Assembly (NCBI GenBank): GCA_041228335.1
Contig: CP166130.1
Location: 1,450,638 to 1,514,637 of the forward strand
Direction: 5' to 3'
Source: Alphaproteobacteria bacterium LSUCC0684
GTDB lineage: Bacteria; Pseudomonadota; Alphaproteobacteria; Puniceispirillales; UBA1172
DNA: 64,000 bases
The notes below the pieces were generated by a model. That model was not told where the DNA came from, searched no databases, and saw nothing but the letters and a program-made list of their open reading frames with translations. A program made the translations under genes and the position numbers. This document shows positions 19,261 through 28,700 of this stretch, piece by piece (the stretch's first letter is position 1; every line of letters starts with the position of its first letter).

Positions 19261-21879
19261 ATGAAGGTTGTAGTTGTTGAATCGCCAGCCAAGGCCAAGA
19301 CAATCAATAAATATCTCGGCAGCGACTATAAAGTCATCGCCTCGGTGGGTCATATCCGCGATTTGCCCGCCAAGGATGGATCGGTTGATCCTGAAAATGA
19401 TTTTGCCATGAAATGGGAATTGTCGAGCCGCAGCAACGTCCCGGTCAGCGAGATCAGCGCCGCGCTCAAAGGAGCGACAAAACTCATCCTTGCGACCGAC
19501 CCCGATCGCGAGGGGGAGGCGATCTCATGGCATGTTCAGGAGGTCCTGACCCAGAAGAAAGCTCTTAACGGGGCACCGGTGGAGCGTGTCGTTTTCAATG
19601 AAATCACCAAATCCGCCATTCTCGATGCCATGGCAAAACCCCGCCAGGTCAATGCCGAACTGGTGGAGGCCTATCTTGCCCGCCGTGCTCTTGACTATCT
19701 GGTGGGGTTCGGTATCTCCCCGATCCTCTGGCGCAAACTGCCGGGCGCAAGATCAGCCGGACGCGTGCAATCTGTTGCCCTGAAACTGATTTGCGAGCGC
19801 GAAGCTGAAATCGAAATCTTCAAGGCAGATGAATACTGGACCGTCGAGGTCCATCTTGAAAAGGAGAATGGCCAGAAATTCACCGCGAGATTGACTCATC
19901 TTGAGGGAGAAAAACTTGGCAAACTCAGCCTCGGGAACGAAGCCGCCGCCACCCATGCGGCCGATGTCATCCGGGCATCAAGCCTTGAAGTGGGCAAGAT
20001 TGAAACCAAGCGTATCAAACGTCATCCCCAGCCGCCCTTCACCACCTCGACCCTGCAACAGGAAGCCAGCCGCAAACTCGGCTTTTCCGCCAGCCGCACG
20101 ATGCGTGTTGCCCAAAAACTTTATGAAGGCATCAATATCGGCAGCGAGACAACCGGGCTGATCACCTATATGCGAACCGATGGCGTACAACTTGGCCAGG
20201 AAGCGATCAGCGATATCCGCAACGCGATTGGCGCGTATAAGGGGGGCCGCTACCTTCCATCAACGCCGCGGGTATACAAATCCAAGGCCGCCAATGCCCA
20301 GGAAGCACATGAAGCGATCAGGCCAACCGCGATCACCCGCCGCCCCGAAGACATCAGCCAGTATCTCGATGGGGATCAACGGCGGCTTTATGAGCTGATC
20401 TGGAAGCGCACCATCGCAAGCCAGATGGAATCGGCTGAACTTGACCAGACCGGAGCGGATATCATCGATGGCGATGGCAAGGTGGTGTTACGCGCTTCAG
20501 GCTCCGTCATCGTCTTTGATGGCTTTCTTTCCGTATACAGGGAAGACCGGGATGATACCGTCCAGGGCCAGGATGAAAAGGCGGATAACGCCCTGCTTCC
20601 GCCTCTTGCCAGCGGCGAGATGCTGAACACGATCGATATCAAGCCGGAACAGCATTTCACCCAGCCGCCGCCTCGCTTTACTGATGCAAGCCTGGTCAAG
20701 CGGATGGAAGAGTTGGGAATCGGCCGTCCATCAACATATGCCAGCATACTTTCGGTACTTCAGGACCGGAATTACGTCATCAAGGACCGGGGCCGGTTTG
20801 TGCCCGAAGACCGGGGAAGGATTGTCTCTGCCTTTCTTGACAGTTTCTTTGCCCGCTACGTCGAATACGGCTTCACCGCAAGGCTTGAGGAAGACCTTGA
20901 TCGTGTCTCCGATGGCAAGCTGGACTGGAAAGCCCTGCTTGCAAATTTCTGGAAGGATTTCAAGGCCCAGCTTGACGGTATGACGGACCTCAGTCGCGGC
21001 GATGTTCTTGAAAAGGTTGATATGCTGCTCGAACAGCATTTCTTTCCCTTGGGCGAGGACGGCGCACCGATGCGGCAGTGCCAGCATTGCGGCGACGGCA
21101 AACTCGGGCTTCAACTCGGCCGGTTCGGGGCGTTTATCGGCTGCTCCAACTATCCGGATTGCAAATACACGCGCCAGATCGGCGAAGACAGCACCAATGA
21201 TGCCGGCACCGATCTTGCCGACGGGGAAAAACATCTCGGCATTGACCCTGCTTCCGGCCTTGATGTCATGCTTAAAAAGGGACCTTACGGCATCTATGTC
21301 CAGCTTGGCGGACCGGAGGTGAAGAAACCGAAACGCTCCAGCGTGCCTAAGGATATCGACGCCATGACAATGGTGCTTGATCAGGCACTGGCCTTGCTTG
21401 CCCTGCCACGTGATATCGGCCTTCACCCGTCCAGCGGCGAGATGATCACCGCCGGGATCGGGCGCTATGGCCCCTATCTCAGGTTCGGCGGCGCCTATGT
21501 CAGCCTGCCAGCCGATGATACCGTGCTGAATATCGGCCTCAATCACGCCGTTGAGCTGATTGAAACCTCAGGCAAGTCCGCCGGGCGTAAGCTTGGCGTG
21601 CATGGCGAGGGCGGAGAGATCATGGTCAAATCCGGGCGATTTGGCCCCTATGTTGAGCAAGATGGAATCCGGGCCACCATCCCGAAGACCATGGATCCAG
21701 AGACAATCACCCCGGATGAAGCGCTCAGGTTGATTGAGATCAAAAAGGCCAAGGGCCCGGCCAGACCCAGGAGCAAAAAGGCACCCGCCCGGAAATCCGC
21801 CTCCCGTAAAACTGCCGGTACCAGAGCCAAACGCACCGCCTCAGGCTCTTCCCGGAAGTCATCGGCGCAGCCCTCCTGA
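19261..21879 (+). CDS. topA: DNA topoisomerase I
   Basis: 872 residues. Type IA enzyme that relaxes negative supercoils. The Toprim domain begins VVVESPAKAKTI and contains TDPDREGEAISWH. The catalytic Tyr303 is in LITYMRTDG. A four-Cys zinc motif (CQHCGDGKL...GCSNYPDCKY) follows the core, then three topoisomerase C-terminal repeats (KGPYGIYVQLG, IGRYGPYLRFGG, SGRFGPYVEQDG), and a Lys/Arg/Ser/Ala-rich tail likely to bind DNA non-specifically. Its TGA overlaps the rnr ATG by one base. Confidence 0.97.
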   Translation: MKVVVVESPAKAKTINKYLGSDYKVIASVGHIRDLPAKDGSVDPENDFAMKWELSSRSNVPVSEISAALKGATKLILATDPDREGEAISWHVQEVLTQKKALNGAPVERVVFNEITKSAILDAMAKPRQVNAELVEAYLARRALDYLVGFGISPILWRKLPGARSAGRVQSVALKLICEREAEIEIFKADEYWTVEVHLEKENGQKFTARLTHLEGEKLGKLSLGNEAAATHAADVIRASSLEVGKIETKRIKRHPQPPFTTSTLQQEASRKLGFSASRTMRVAQKLYEGINIGSETTGLITYMRTDGVQLGQEAISDIRNAIGAYKGGRYLPSTPRVYKSKAANAQEAHEAIRPTAITRRPEDISQYLDGDQRRLYELIWKRTIASQMESAELDQTGADIIDGDGKVVLRASGSVIVFDGFLSVYREDRDDTVQGQDEKADNALLPPLASGEMLNTIDIKPEQHFTQPPPRFTDASLVKRMEELGIGRPSTYASILSVLQDRNYVIKDRGRFVPEDRGRIVSAFLDSFFARYVEYGFTARLEEDLDRVSDGKLDWKALLANFWKDFKAQLDGMTDLSRGDVLEKVDMLLEQHFFPLGEDGAPMRQCQHCGDGKLGLQLGRFGAFIGCSNYPDCKYTRQIGEDSTNDAGTDLADGEKHLGIDPASGLDVMLKKGPYGIYVQLGGPEVKKPKRSSVPKDIDAMTMVLDQALALLALPRDIGLHPSSGEMITAGIGRYGPYLRFGGAYVSLPADDTVLNIGLNHAVELIETSGKSAGRKLGVHGEGGEIMVKSGRFGPYVEQDGIRATIPKTMDPETITPDEALRLIEIKKAKGPARPRSKKAPARKSASRKTAGTRAKRTASGSSRKSSAQPS

Positions 21880-24155
21880 TGAGTTCCGGCAAAGATGACC
21901 TCGGCAAGCCCCGTTCTTTCCGGCCGGATGATCAGGACCTTCCCGATGATCAGGACCTCATTGACTATATAAAAAGCCAGCCTTCCCCGCCCAAGGTAAA
22001 AGACGTGGCAAGGGAGTTCGGCATTCGCGCTGATGGCCGTGCCGCATTGCGGCGGCGGTTACGGCAACTGGCTGAAAACGGCCAGATAGACCGTCTTGAA
22101 GGCCGCCGTCTGGGCAGCCCTGAAAATCTGCCGCCGGTCATGGTGCTGACCATTACCCGCATCACCGATGATGGCGATGCTCTTGCCGAACCTCTTGAAC
22201 ATGCTCCAATACCCGCGCCACAAATCCTGATTGTCGCGGATCGCAGGAAAGGCCGCAGCATCGCTGTCGGGGATCGTGTGCTGGCACGGATGACACGCCT
22301 TGATCAAGGTTCCTATCAAGCGCAGATCATCCGCCGTCTTGATCGCCATCAATCCAAGCTATTTGGCCATGTTTTCAAGGATGGCAAAGGTTACGGGCTT
22401 GAGCCGGTGGAACGCGGTGGAAAATCACCGCTCCAGCTGATAGCGCCGGATACACAGATCAGCTACGCTGCAGGGGATCTGGTCGAGGCGGAAATCCTGC
22501 GCTCTTCAGGATATGGGCCAAAGACCGCCCGGGTGATCCGCAATCTTGGTCCGGCCGATCAGTCCGGTGCCTTCTCAGCCCTTGCTATTGCCGAATTTGA
22601 GTTGCGGCACATCTTTCCCGACGCCGCCATCGCCGAAGCGGAGGCTGCACGAAAACCTGAACTTGGCAACCGGGAGGATTTGCGCGACCTGCCGCTTGTC
22701 ACCATCGATGGCACTGATGCAAAAGACTTTGACGACGCCGTGCATGCCCTGCCAACCGATGATGGTGGCTGGAAATTGACCGTGGCCATAGCCGATGTGG
22801 CCCATTACGTCGCCGCAGGAAGCGCGCTTGACCTCGAAGCCCGGGCACGGGGAAATTCCGTCTACCTGCCGGACATGGTGCTGCCGATGCTTCCCGAAGC
22901 TCTCTCCAACGGTCTTTGCTCCCTTGTCCCTGGGGAAGACAGGGCCTGCCTTGCGGTGGAAATGGTGATCGATGACAGGGGACAGATGAGCGAGCATCGC
23001 TTCTTTCGCGGTCTCATGCGGTCCCATGCCCGCCTAACCTATGACTGGATGGAAGAATACAGAACCGGCAAGGATACCGAAACTCCCGCCGGTCTTTCGA
23101 CCACCTGCCTCGACAATCTCTTCGGGGCCTATGAAGCGCTTGCCCTAAAGCGGAAGGAGCGCGGCGCGCTTGAGATTGACCTGCCGGAAAAGAGAATCAT
23201 CTTCGATACGGACGGCAAGGCGGTGGGCGTATCACGTCGGCATCAGTCTCCGAGCCAGAAACTGATCGAAGAGTTCATGATCCTCGCCAATGTTGCGGCG
23301 GCCGAAACCCTTGAACGGGCAAAAGCCCTCTGCGTTTACAGGGCCCATGAACCTCCTGACCCCGCCAAAGTGGAGGGCTTGCGTGAAACCGCAAAAGCAA
23401 TGGGGCTGAGCTTTGCCAAAGGGCAGGTCATTCGGCCGGAGATTTTCAACACCCTTCTTGAAAAGGCGCGGGCACGCGGCGATGAAGCCGGTCTTGTCCT
23501 GCTCAATGAAACGGTGCTTCGGTGCCAGTCGCAGGCGGAATACCGTATCACCAATCCCGGGCATTTCGGGCTTGCCTTGCGGCGGTACGCGCATTTCACC
23601 TCCCCCATCCGGCGTTACGCTGACCTGATGGTGCATCGCAGCCTTATCCATCTGGTCGAGCAGGGTAAACCCATCGCATCACCAGACCCGGATGAAGCCG
23701 GGATCATCGCCGCCGATATTTCGGAAACCGAACGCCGGGCGGCGGCAGCGGAACGACGGACAACCGACCGTTTTGCCGCCCAGCTCATGATCGAACAGCG
23801 CGGGACCATCACCCGTGGCCACGTTACCAGCGTCACCGGTTTCGGCGCATTTGTCGCGCTTGAGCCTTATGGAAGTGAGGGACTTCTGCCGTTTTCGCGT
23901 CTGCCAAGTGATTTTTACGAAACGAACCCATTTGAGGGAACGATCAAGGGACAGCGCTCAGGGCTTACCATCCGTACGGGGCAGAAAATCGACGTCCTGA
24001 TTGAGGACGTCGCCCCGCTCAAGGCCAGCGTTACCCTCGCCTGGGCAGAAGATGGCCAAGCCTTGGCTGGAGGCAAAGGCCTGATACGGCGAAAAAAGAC
24101 ATCGCGCGGCAGGAAATCCAGCACCATGAAAAACCGCCGGAAGCATCGGCGATAA
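21879..24155 (+). CDS. rnr: Ribonuclease R
   Basis: 758 residues. A processive 3'-5' exoribonuclease that degrades structured RNA. Order of domains: a helix-turn-helix-like N-terminal region (PPKVKDVAREFGI), cold-shock domains, the RNB catalytic core with the acidic cluster DGTDAKDFDDAV, a C-terminal S1 domain (GHVTSVTGFGAFVAL) and a basic tail (RRKKTSRGRKSS). Near the N-terminus the pair PDDQDL is directly duplicated. It is translationally coupled to topA. Confidence 0.96.
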   Translation: MSSGKDDLGKPRSFRPDDQDLPDDQDLIDYIKSQPSPPKVKDVAREFGIRADGRAALRRRLRQLAENGQIDRLEGRRLGSPENLPPVMVLTITRITDDGDALAEPLEHAPIPAPQILIVADRRKGRSIAVGDRVLARMTRLDQGSYQAQIIRRLDRHQSKLFGHVFKDGKGYGLEPVERGGKSPLQLIAPDTQISYAAGDLVEAEILRSSGYGPKTARVIRNLGPADQSGAFSALAIAEFELRHIFPDAAIAEAEAARKPELGNREDLRDLPLVTIDGTDAKDFDDAVHALPTDDGGWKLTVAIADVAHYVAAGSALDLEARARGNSVYLPDMVLPMLPEALSNGLCSLVPGEDRACLAVEMVIDDRGQMSEHRFFRGLMRSHARLTYDWMEEYRTGKDTETPAGLSTTCLDNLFGAYEALALKRKERGALEIDLPEKRIIFDTDGKAVGVSRRHQSPSQKLIEEFMILANVAAAETLERAKALCVYRAHEPPDPAKVEGLRETAKAMGLSFAKGQVIRPEIFNTLLEKARARGDEAGLVLLNETVLRCQSQAEYRITNPGHFGLALRRYAHFTSPIRRYADLMVHRSLIHLVEQGKPIASPDPDEAGIIAADISETERRAAAAERRTTDRFAAQLMIEQRGTITRGHVTSVTGFGAFVALEPYGSEGLLPFSRLPSDFYETNPFEGTIKGQRSGLTIRTGQKIDVLIEDVAPLKASVTLAWAEDGQALAGGKGLIRRKKTSRGRKSSTMKNRRKHRR

Positions 24156-24235
24156 AGACTTGACTTTCCGCTCCCGATGGGCGATTTTCCGCGCCTGAGT
24201 TAACTCGCATATCCGCGCAAACGAGGAGCATTGCT

Positions 24236-24403
24236 ATGGCCAAGCCAGCAACCCTTCAGATTAAACTGCTGAGCACCGCCGACACCGGCTATTTTTACGT
24301 GACCAAAAAGAACCCTCGCACCAAGCCCGAAAAGCTTGAGCTGAAGAAATATGATCCCAAAGCCCGCAAGCATGTGCTTTTTCGTGAGGCAAAAATCAAG
24401 TAA
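24236..24403 (+). CDS. rpmG: 50S ribosomal protein L33
   Basis: 55 residues, starting [18 protein letters not shown] and ending with [13 protein letters not shown], the usual proteobacterial L33. It lacks the zinc-binding CxxC pairs, so it should be the zinc-independent form. GAGGAG lies 7 nt before the ATG. It lies 80 nt downstream of rnr, a common alphaproteobacterial association. Confidence 0.96.
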   Translation: MAKPATLQIKLLSTADTGYFYVTKKNPRTKPEKLELKKYDPKARKHVLFREAKIK

Positions 24404-24409
24404 GTTTTG

Positions 24410-24432
24410 GTCTTATTCGTAAAGGATAAGAC
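24410..24432 (+). promoter_or_regulatory. Stem-loop presenting the Shine-Dalgarno of the ROK kinase gene
   Basis: A perfect 7-bp inverted repeat, GTCTTAT and ATAAGAC, with a 9-nt loop that contains AAAGG; the stem ends at the base before the ATG at 24433. The ribosome-binding site is thus shown in the loop, while the stem abuts the start codon. It may modulate initiation, or be chance. Confidence 0.35.
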
Positions 24433-25332
24433 ATGCGGCTTGGCATAGATCTCGGGGGAACCAAAACCGAAGCCGCCGTCATGAACAATGACGGCGACAT
24501 GATCTGGCGCTACCGCATTGCCACCGACAAGACCAGCTACAGCGCCGTCCTTAATACCATCGAATTTGTCACCTCCCTTGCTCGCAAGGAAACCGGGCAT
24601 GACGGCCCGGTCGGGATGGGTATTCCCGGCAGCATATCGCCCGAAACCGGGCTGGTGCGCGGTGCCAATACCGTCTTGTTGAACGGCCAGAATCTCCGCG
24701 CCGACTGCGAAGCCCGGACAGGGCGCTCTTTCCGTCTTGAAAATGATGCCAACTGTTTCGCGCTCTCGGAGGCAATCGATGGGGCGGCAGCAGGATATGA
24801 AACGGTGTTCGGCGTCATTCTGGGGACGGGTTGCGGCGGCGGTATCGTGACCGGTGGACGGCTGCTGACCGGCGCAAACGCCATAGCCGGCGAATGGGGC
24901 CATACCCCCCTTCCCTGGCCTCTTGCCGGGGAATATGAAGGCCATGATTGCTGGTGTGGCCAGCAAGGATGTGTTGAAACCTTCATTTCCGGAACAGCGG
25001 TGGGTGAAGATTACGCCAAACGGAGCGGTGTGGCGATGCCTGTCGATGAGATGGCTTCTCGTACCGGCATCGATCTTGTGGCTGAAAGCGTCCTCCAGGT
25101 TCTTGAAGACAGGCTGGGACGGGCACTGGCCCAGATCATCACGATCCTTGATCCGGATGCCATCGTGCTTGGCGGGGGACTTTCCAATCTTGACCGACTC
25201 TACACCAATGTGCCGCTGAAATGGCCGGCTTTTGTTTTCGGCCGTGATGTCAACACACCTCTGTTGAAACCTCTCCACGGTGATTCCAGTGGCGTCCGCG
25301 GTGCAGCATGGCTCTGGTCTGATGACGCATGA
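24433..25332 (+). CDS. ROK family sugar kinase (fructokinase/N-acetylglucosamine kinase type)
   Basis: 299 residues. The ATP-binding DLGGTKTEAAV is at the start, GIPGSISPETG marks the sugar site, ENDANCFALSEA holds the catalytic Asp, and GTGCGGGIV is the second phosphate loop. The ROK zinc motif is present as EWGHTPLP...CWCGQQGCVETFISG. Most similar in layout to Mak/NagK kinases; the sugar cannot be assigned. Its last 11 nt overlap dinB. Confidence 0.88.
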   Translation: MRLGIDLGGTKTEAAVMNNDGDMIWRYRIATDKTSYSAVLNTIEFVTSLARKETGHDGPVGMGIPGSISPETGLVRGANTVLLNGQNLRADCEARTGRSFRLENDANCFALSEAIDGAAAGYETVFGVILGTGCGGGIVTGGRLLTGANAIAGEWGHTPLPWPLAGEYEGHDCWCGQQGCVETFISGTAVGEDYAKRSGVAMPVDEMASRTGIDLVAESVLQVLEDRLGRALAQIITILDPDAIVLGGGLSNLDRLYTNVPLKWPAFVFGRDVNTPLLKPLHGDSSGVRGAAWLWSDDA

Positions 25333-26608
25333 GGATTTCATCTGCCGGGACTGCTGTTCGGCGGGAACATCTCCGCCGATTTCAACCTGCCCATCCTGCC
25401 AGTCCTCACGCATCGTCCAGCATCCTGAGCTTATGCGGCTGAATATTGCCCATGTGGATTGCGATGCCTTTTACGCCAGCATTGAAAAGCGCGATAACCC
25501 TGACCTGTATCACAAACCCGTGATAGTCGGTGGAGGCAAGCGGGGCGTTGTCGCCGCGGCCTGCTACGTGGCACGGATAAACGGAGTTCGTTCAGCCATG
25601 CCGATGTTCAAGGCTCTATCCTTATGCCCTGATGCGGTTGTGATACCACCGCGGATGGATGCATACCGTGACGCAGGGCTGAAAATCCGCGACCTGATGC
25701 TGGAGTTGACCCCGTTGGTCGAACCTCTTTCGATTGATGAGGCCTTCCTCGATCTATCCGGCACCGAGCAGTTGCATGGCCAACCTCCGGCCCTTAGCCT
25801 GATCAAACTTGCAAAACGCATCGAAACCTATGTCGGGGTTTCTGTTTCAATCGGTCTTGCCGCCAATAAATCCATGGCCAAGATTGCCTCTGATCAGGAC
25901 AAGCCGCGTGGATTTCATGTGATTGGCGCGAATGATGCCGCCGAATGGCTGGCCCCGAGACCTGTTTCAATTCTCTATGGTGCGGGGAGAGCGCTGGTTC
26001 AGCGGCTCAAGGCAAGGGGTATAGAAACCTGTGGTGAACTGGCGGCGGCAGACCCGCGCGTCATCCTGGAGGAGGCAGGCGAGCATGGGCCATCTCTGCA
26101 GCAGCGTGCCCGCGGTATCGACCCGAGAAAGGTAATCCCGGACAGCCCGCCAAAAAGCATTTCATCCGAAACAACCTTTGAAGATGACATCAGTGATGCG
26201 GAGATCCTTGCCGCCTGGCTCGAAAAACTGACCGAGAAGGTATCAGCGCGATTGAAGAAAAAATCCATGGCCGGACGCCGGGTGGTGCTGAAACTCAAAT
26301 CCCATGACTTCCGCACCATCACGCGTTCAACCACCCTTGTAACGCCATCGCAGATGGCGGATCAGCTTTTCCATGCCGCGATGTTTCTGCTCAACCGTGA
26401 AATCAGCCCGCAGAAGAAATGGCGTCTCATTGGGGTTGGAGTTGAAATGTTAAGCGACAGCGCCAAAGCAGAAACCACGGATCTGGGTGATCCAGACCGT
26501 TCCCGGCGCTTGCGGCTGGAAGAGGCGATGGACAGGGTCAGAACCCGTCATGGTGAGGGCAAGATCATGCGTGGTCGCCGGCTGACTATTGAGAATAAAC
26601 CAACCTAG
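25322..26608 (+). CDS. dinB: DNA polymerase IV with N-terminal zinc-ribbon-like segment
   Basis: 428 residues. A Y-family polymerase for translesion synthesis. The palm motifs are HVDCDAFYASIEK and PLSIDEAFLDLSG, with ARINGVRSAMPMF in the fingers and a helix-hairpin-helix thumb, followed by the little-finger domain. About 38 residues precede the polymerase, carrying two CxxC pairs (Cys8/Cys11 and Cys23/Cys26) that look like a small zinc ribbon. The start at 25322 overlaps the ROK kinase gene by 11 nt. The stop overlaps that of the EipB-like gene within CTAG. Confidence 0.93.
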   Translation: MTHEDFICRDCCSAGTSPPISTCPSCQSSRIVQHPELMRLNIAHVDCDAFYASIEKRDNPDLYHKPVIVGGGKRGVVAAACYVARINGVRSAMPMFKALSLCPDAVVIPPRMDAYRDAGLKIRDLMLELTPLVEPLSIDEAFLDLSGTEQLHGQPPALSLIKLAKRIETYVGVSVSIGLAANKSMAKIASDQDKPRGFHVIGANDAAEWLAPRPVSILYGAGRALVQRLKARGIETCGELAAADPRVILEEAGEHGPSLQQRARGIDPRKVIPDSPPKSISSETTFEDDISDAEILAAWLEKLTEKVSARLKKKSMAGRRVVLKLKSHDFRTITRSTTLVTPSQMADQLFHAAMFLLNREISPQKKWRLIGVGVEMLSDSAKAETTDLGDPDRSRRLRLEEAMDRVRTRHGEGKIMRGRRLTIENKPT

Positions 26609-27411
26609 CAGCCCTTTTCCGTAACCGGTTCAATGGAATTGAGTCGAGCCCGCATCACGAAATCCCCGTAATCAACCGAATAGGAACGAATAATCCCGTT
26701 TTCCTGCATGTCGAACTGAATTTCATAATCCGGTTCAGCATCAGCTGCATCAGGGTTGAAATACGCAATGCGAAGCGGCCAGTAACTGTCCTGGCCAAGA
26801 CTGCCGAGCAATTCATCCGGAGTGACCTCTTTCCTGTTGCCGATAATCGTGCTTACAAAATAGATCGCGTCTTCCTGATCTCCGCCAAGGAAGAGCGTCG
26901 ACTGATGTACTTTCTTGCCCTTGCGAGCTAATGACAGAAGATCCTGCATATGTTTTACTGGAAAGACAGTGTTTTCCGGCAATTCCTGGCTGCCTTCTTC
27001 GCTATCAAGAAAAAAAGCCTCTGCCATGCCATCGCTGATATTGGCGAAGCCTTCGTAAGAGTTTTCTCCCGTGATGGTGGAATTCTCGACCACGTTGAAG
27101 GAGAAGGCTGTGCCTGAATAGCTTTCCCAGGTCTCGTAATGTGAAATGAAATTGGAAATACGGCCACTGTCACCTATACCAAAAGAGATGGCATAGTCCT
27201 CCACCGCAGTCCAACCGTCACAGGACCGTTCCAGCCGATAGGATGTACGGCCGTCGATTGTCTTTACATTTGATGATGACGTGGAGGATTTCAGATCAAG
27301 ATCATAGACGGCAAAATGAGGCGAAAACCCACCAGCCATAGCGTTTCCGCCAGTGATGATAAACGATGTCAGAAGCCCCATGACATAGATAATCTGACGA
27401 TAGCCGCACAT
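26605..27411 (-). CDS. EipB-like periplasmic cell-envelope protein (DUF1849)
   Basis: 268 residues with an N-terminal signal segment (IIYVMGLLTSFIITGGNAMAG). DUF1849/EipB proteins form a beta-spiral in the periplasm and are needed for envelope integrity in Brucella. Motifs such as FAVYDLDLKSS, FGIGDSG and FPVKHM fit the family. Two Cys, Cys64 (ERSCDGW) and the last residue Cys268, match the disulfide that joins both ends of EipB. It is divergent from rnd, with a likely promoter region of about 125 nt between them. Confidence 0.85.
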   Translation of the reverse strand: MCGYRQIIYVMGLLTSFIITGGNAMAGGFSPHFAVYDLDLKSSTSSSNVKTIDGRTSYRLERSCDGWTAVEDYAISFGIGDSGRISNFISHYETWESYSGTAFSFNVVENSTITGENSYEGFANISDGMAEAFFLDSEEGSQELPENTVFPVKHMQDLLSLARKGKKVHQSTLFLGGDQEDAIYFVSTIIGNRKEVTPDELLGSLGQDSYWPLRIAYFNPDAADAEPDYEIQFDMQENGIIRSYSVDYGDFVMRARLNSIEPVTEKGC

Positions 27412-27451
27412 GCCTTACCTCGTGTTTTCGGTTGTTTTAATGGTCAATACA

Positions 27452-27457
27452 TATAAT
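27452..27457 (+). promoter_or_regulatory. -10 element, probable rnd promoter
   Basis: A consensus TATAAT in the divergent space between the EipB-like gene and rnd. No good -35 at 17 bp is seen; TCGGTTG lies somewhat farther upstream. It would give a leader of about 70 nt for rnd. Confidence 0.35.
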
Positions 27458-27536
27458 GTGTCTCAAAAAGATGGTTGCGCAAGCGGTTTCGGCATTTATG
27501 TCTTCCCTTATCATCACCGCACAAAACAGGATATCC

Positions 27537-28700
27537 ATGGATTTGTCTCCCACACTCATTCACAGCAACAAGGAACTTGAGGCATTATGCCGCCGCCTGA
27601 AGCATCACGATCATGTTGCGGTGGATACGGAATTCATGCGCGAGACAACCTATTTTGCCCGGCTTTGCCTCATACAGGTCGCCTCGGCCGAAGAAGCCGC
27701 CGCGATTGACCCGTTGGCGGATGATCTTGATCTCTCCCCGCTCTTTGAGTTGATGCGCATGCCTTCCGTGATCAAGGTTTTCCACGCTGGCAGGCAGGAT
27801 CTTGAAATCTTTCTCAACCTGATGGGAGATCTCCCCACCCCGATATACGACACCCAGATTGCGGCCATGGTTTGCGGCTTTGGTGACCAGGTGGGGTATG
27901 ACCGGCTGGTTAAGGGCATGCTGGGCAAGACCATAGACAAGGCCTCTCGTTTTACAGACTGGGCCTTGAGACCGCTTTCGGAAAAGCAGATTCGCTATGC
28001 GCTCGACGACGTTATCTTTCTTGAGGAAATCTTCCCCCTCATGGTCAACCACATCCGAAAAGCAAAAAGAGAATTCTGGCTGACCGAAGAAATGGATGCG
28101 ACCACTGACCCCTTGCTCTATCGCACCGATCCCGAAAAAGCATGGAAGCGCATCAAAAACAAAGGCATCAAACCTGCCGTACTGAACCGGCTCAAATATC
28201 TTGCAGCCTGGCGAGAAACAGAGGCACAGGAGCGCAACATCCCCAAAACCCGACTGATCAAGGATGACACTTTAATGGCGCTGGCGCTTGCCAATCCTTC
28301 ATCCGCGGCAGCTATTAACCGTATCCGGGGGTTTCCTGGCGGGGCTGGTGGCAAGCTGGTCCAACCTGTGCTCACCACCCTGGGCAAGGCGGCATCTGCC
28401 CCCAAAGAGACATGGCCGGTTATTGAACCCATGACAAAAGCCAAGCCTCCCCAGGCGGTGGTAGATCTTCTGCGAGTCTTGCTCAAGCATATTTCGGATG
28501 ACGCCGAAGTCGCGCCAAGACTTATCGCGAGTGCGAGCGACCTTGAAATGATCGCCCTTGGGAAGAGTGATGGCATCAAGGCTATGACGGGTTGGCGATA
28601 TGAGATTTTTGGCAAACATGCCGAAGCCGTCAGAAGCGGACGCCTGGCATTGTCTTCAAATGGAAGCCGCATCAACATGCATGACGTTGAAAAGGGCTAA
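27537..28700 (+). CDS. rnd: Ribonuclease D
   Basis: 387 residues. A 3'-5' exoribonuclease of the DEDD family involved in tRNA 3' processing. The acidic motifs are VAVDTEFMRETTYF, VFHAGRQDLEIF and YALDDVIFLEEIF, followed by a C-terminal HRDC-type region (KPPQAVVDLLRVLLKH). The ATG at 27537 is chosen because AGGA lies 6 nt upstream and the family N-terminus begins there; longer frames to 27456 are less likely. The stop overlaps that of ppx tail to tail. Confidence 0.93.
   Translation: MDLSPTLIHSNKELEALCRRLKHHDHVAVDTEFMRETTYFARLCLIQVASAEEAAAIDPLADDLDLSPLFELMRMPSVIKVFHAGRQDLEIFLNLMGDLPTPIYDTQIAAMVCGFGDQVGYDRLVKGMLGKTIDKASRFTDWALRPLSEKQIRYALDDVIFLEEIFPLMVNHIRKAKREFWLTEEMDATTDPLLYRTDPEKAWKRIKNKGIKPAVLNRLKYLAAWRETEAQERNIPKTRLIKDDTLMALALANPSSAAAINRIRGFPGGAGGKLVQPVLTTLGKAASAPKETWPVIEPMTKAKPPQAVVDLLRVLLKHISDDAEVAPRLIASASDLEMIALGKSDGIKAMTGWRYEIFGKHAEAVRSGRLALSSNGSRINMHDVEKG

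Noticed and set aside
20731-21546. Open frame of 271 codons on the minus strand inside topA
   Set aside because: Antisense to the zinc and repeat region of topoisomerase I; no domain seen.
24295-25413. Long open frame of 372 codons on the minus strand
   Set aside because: It lies fully antisense to the ROK kinase, rpmG end and dinB start, has no family features and no ribosome-binding site; it is a composition shadow of the real genes.
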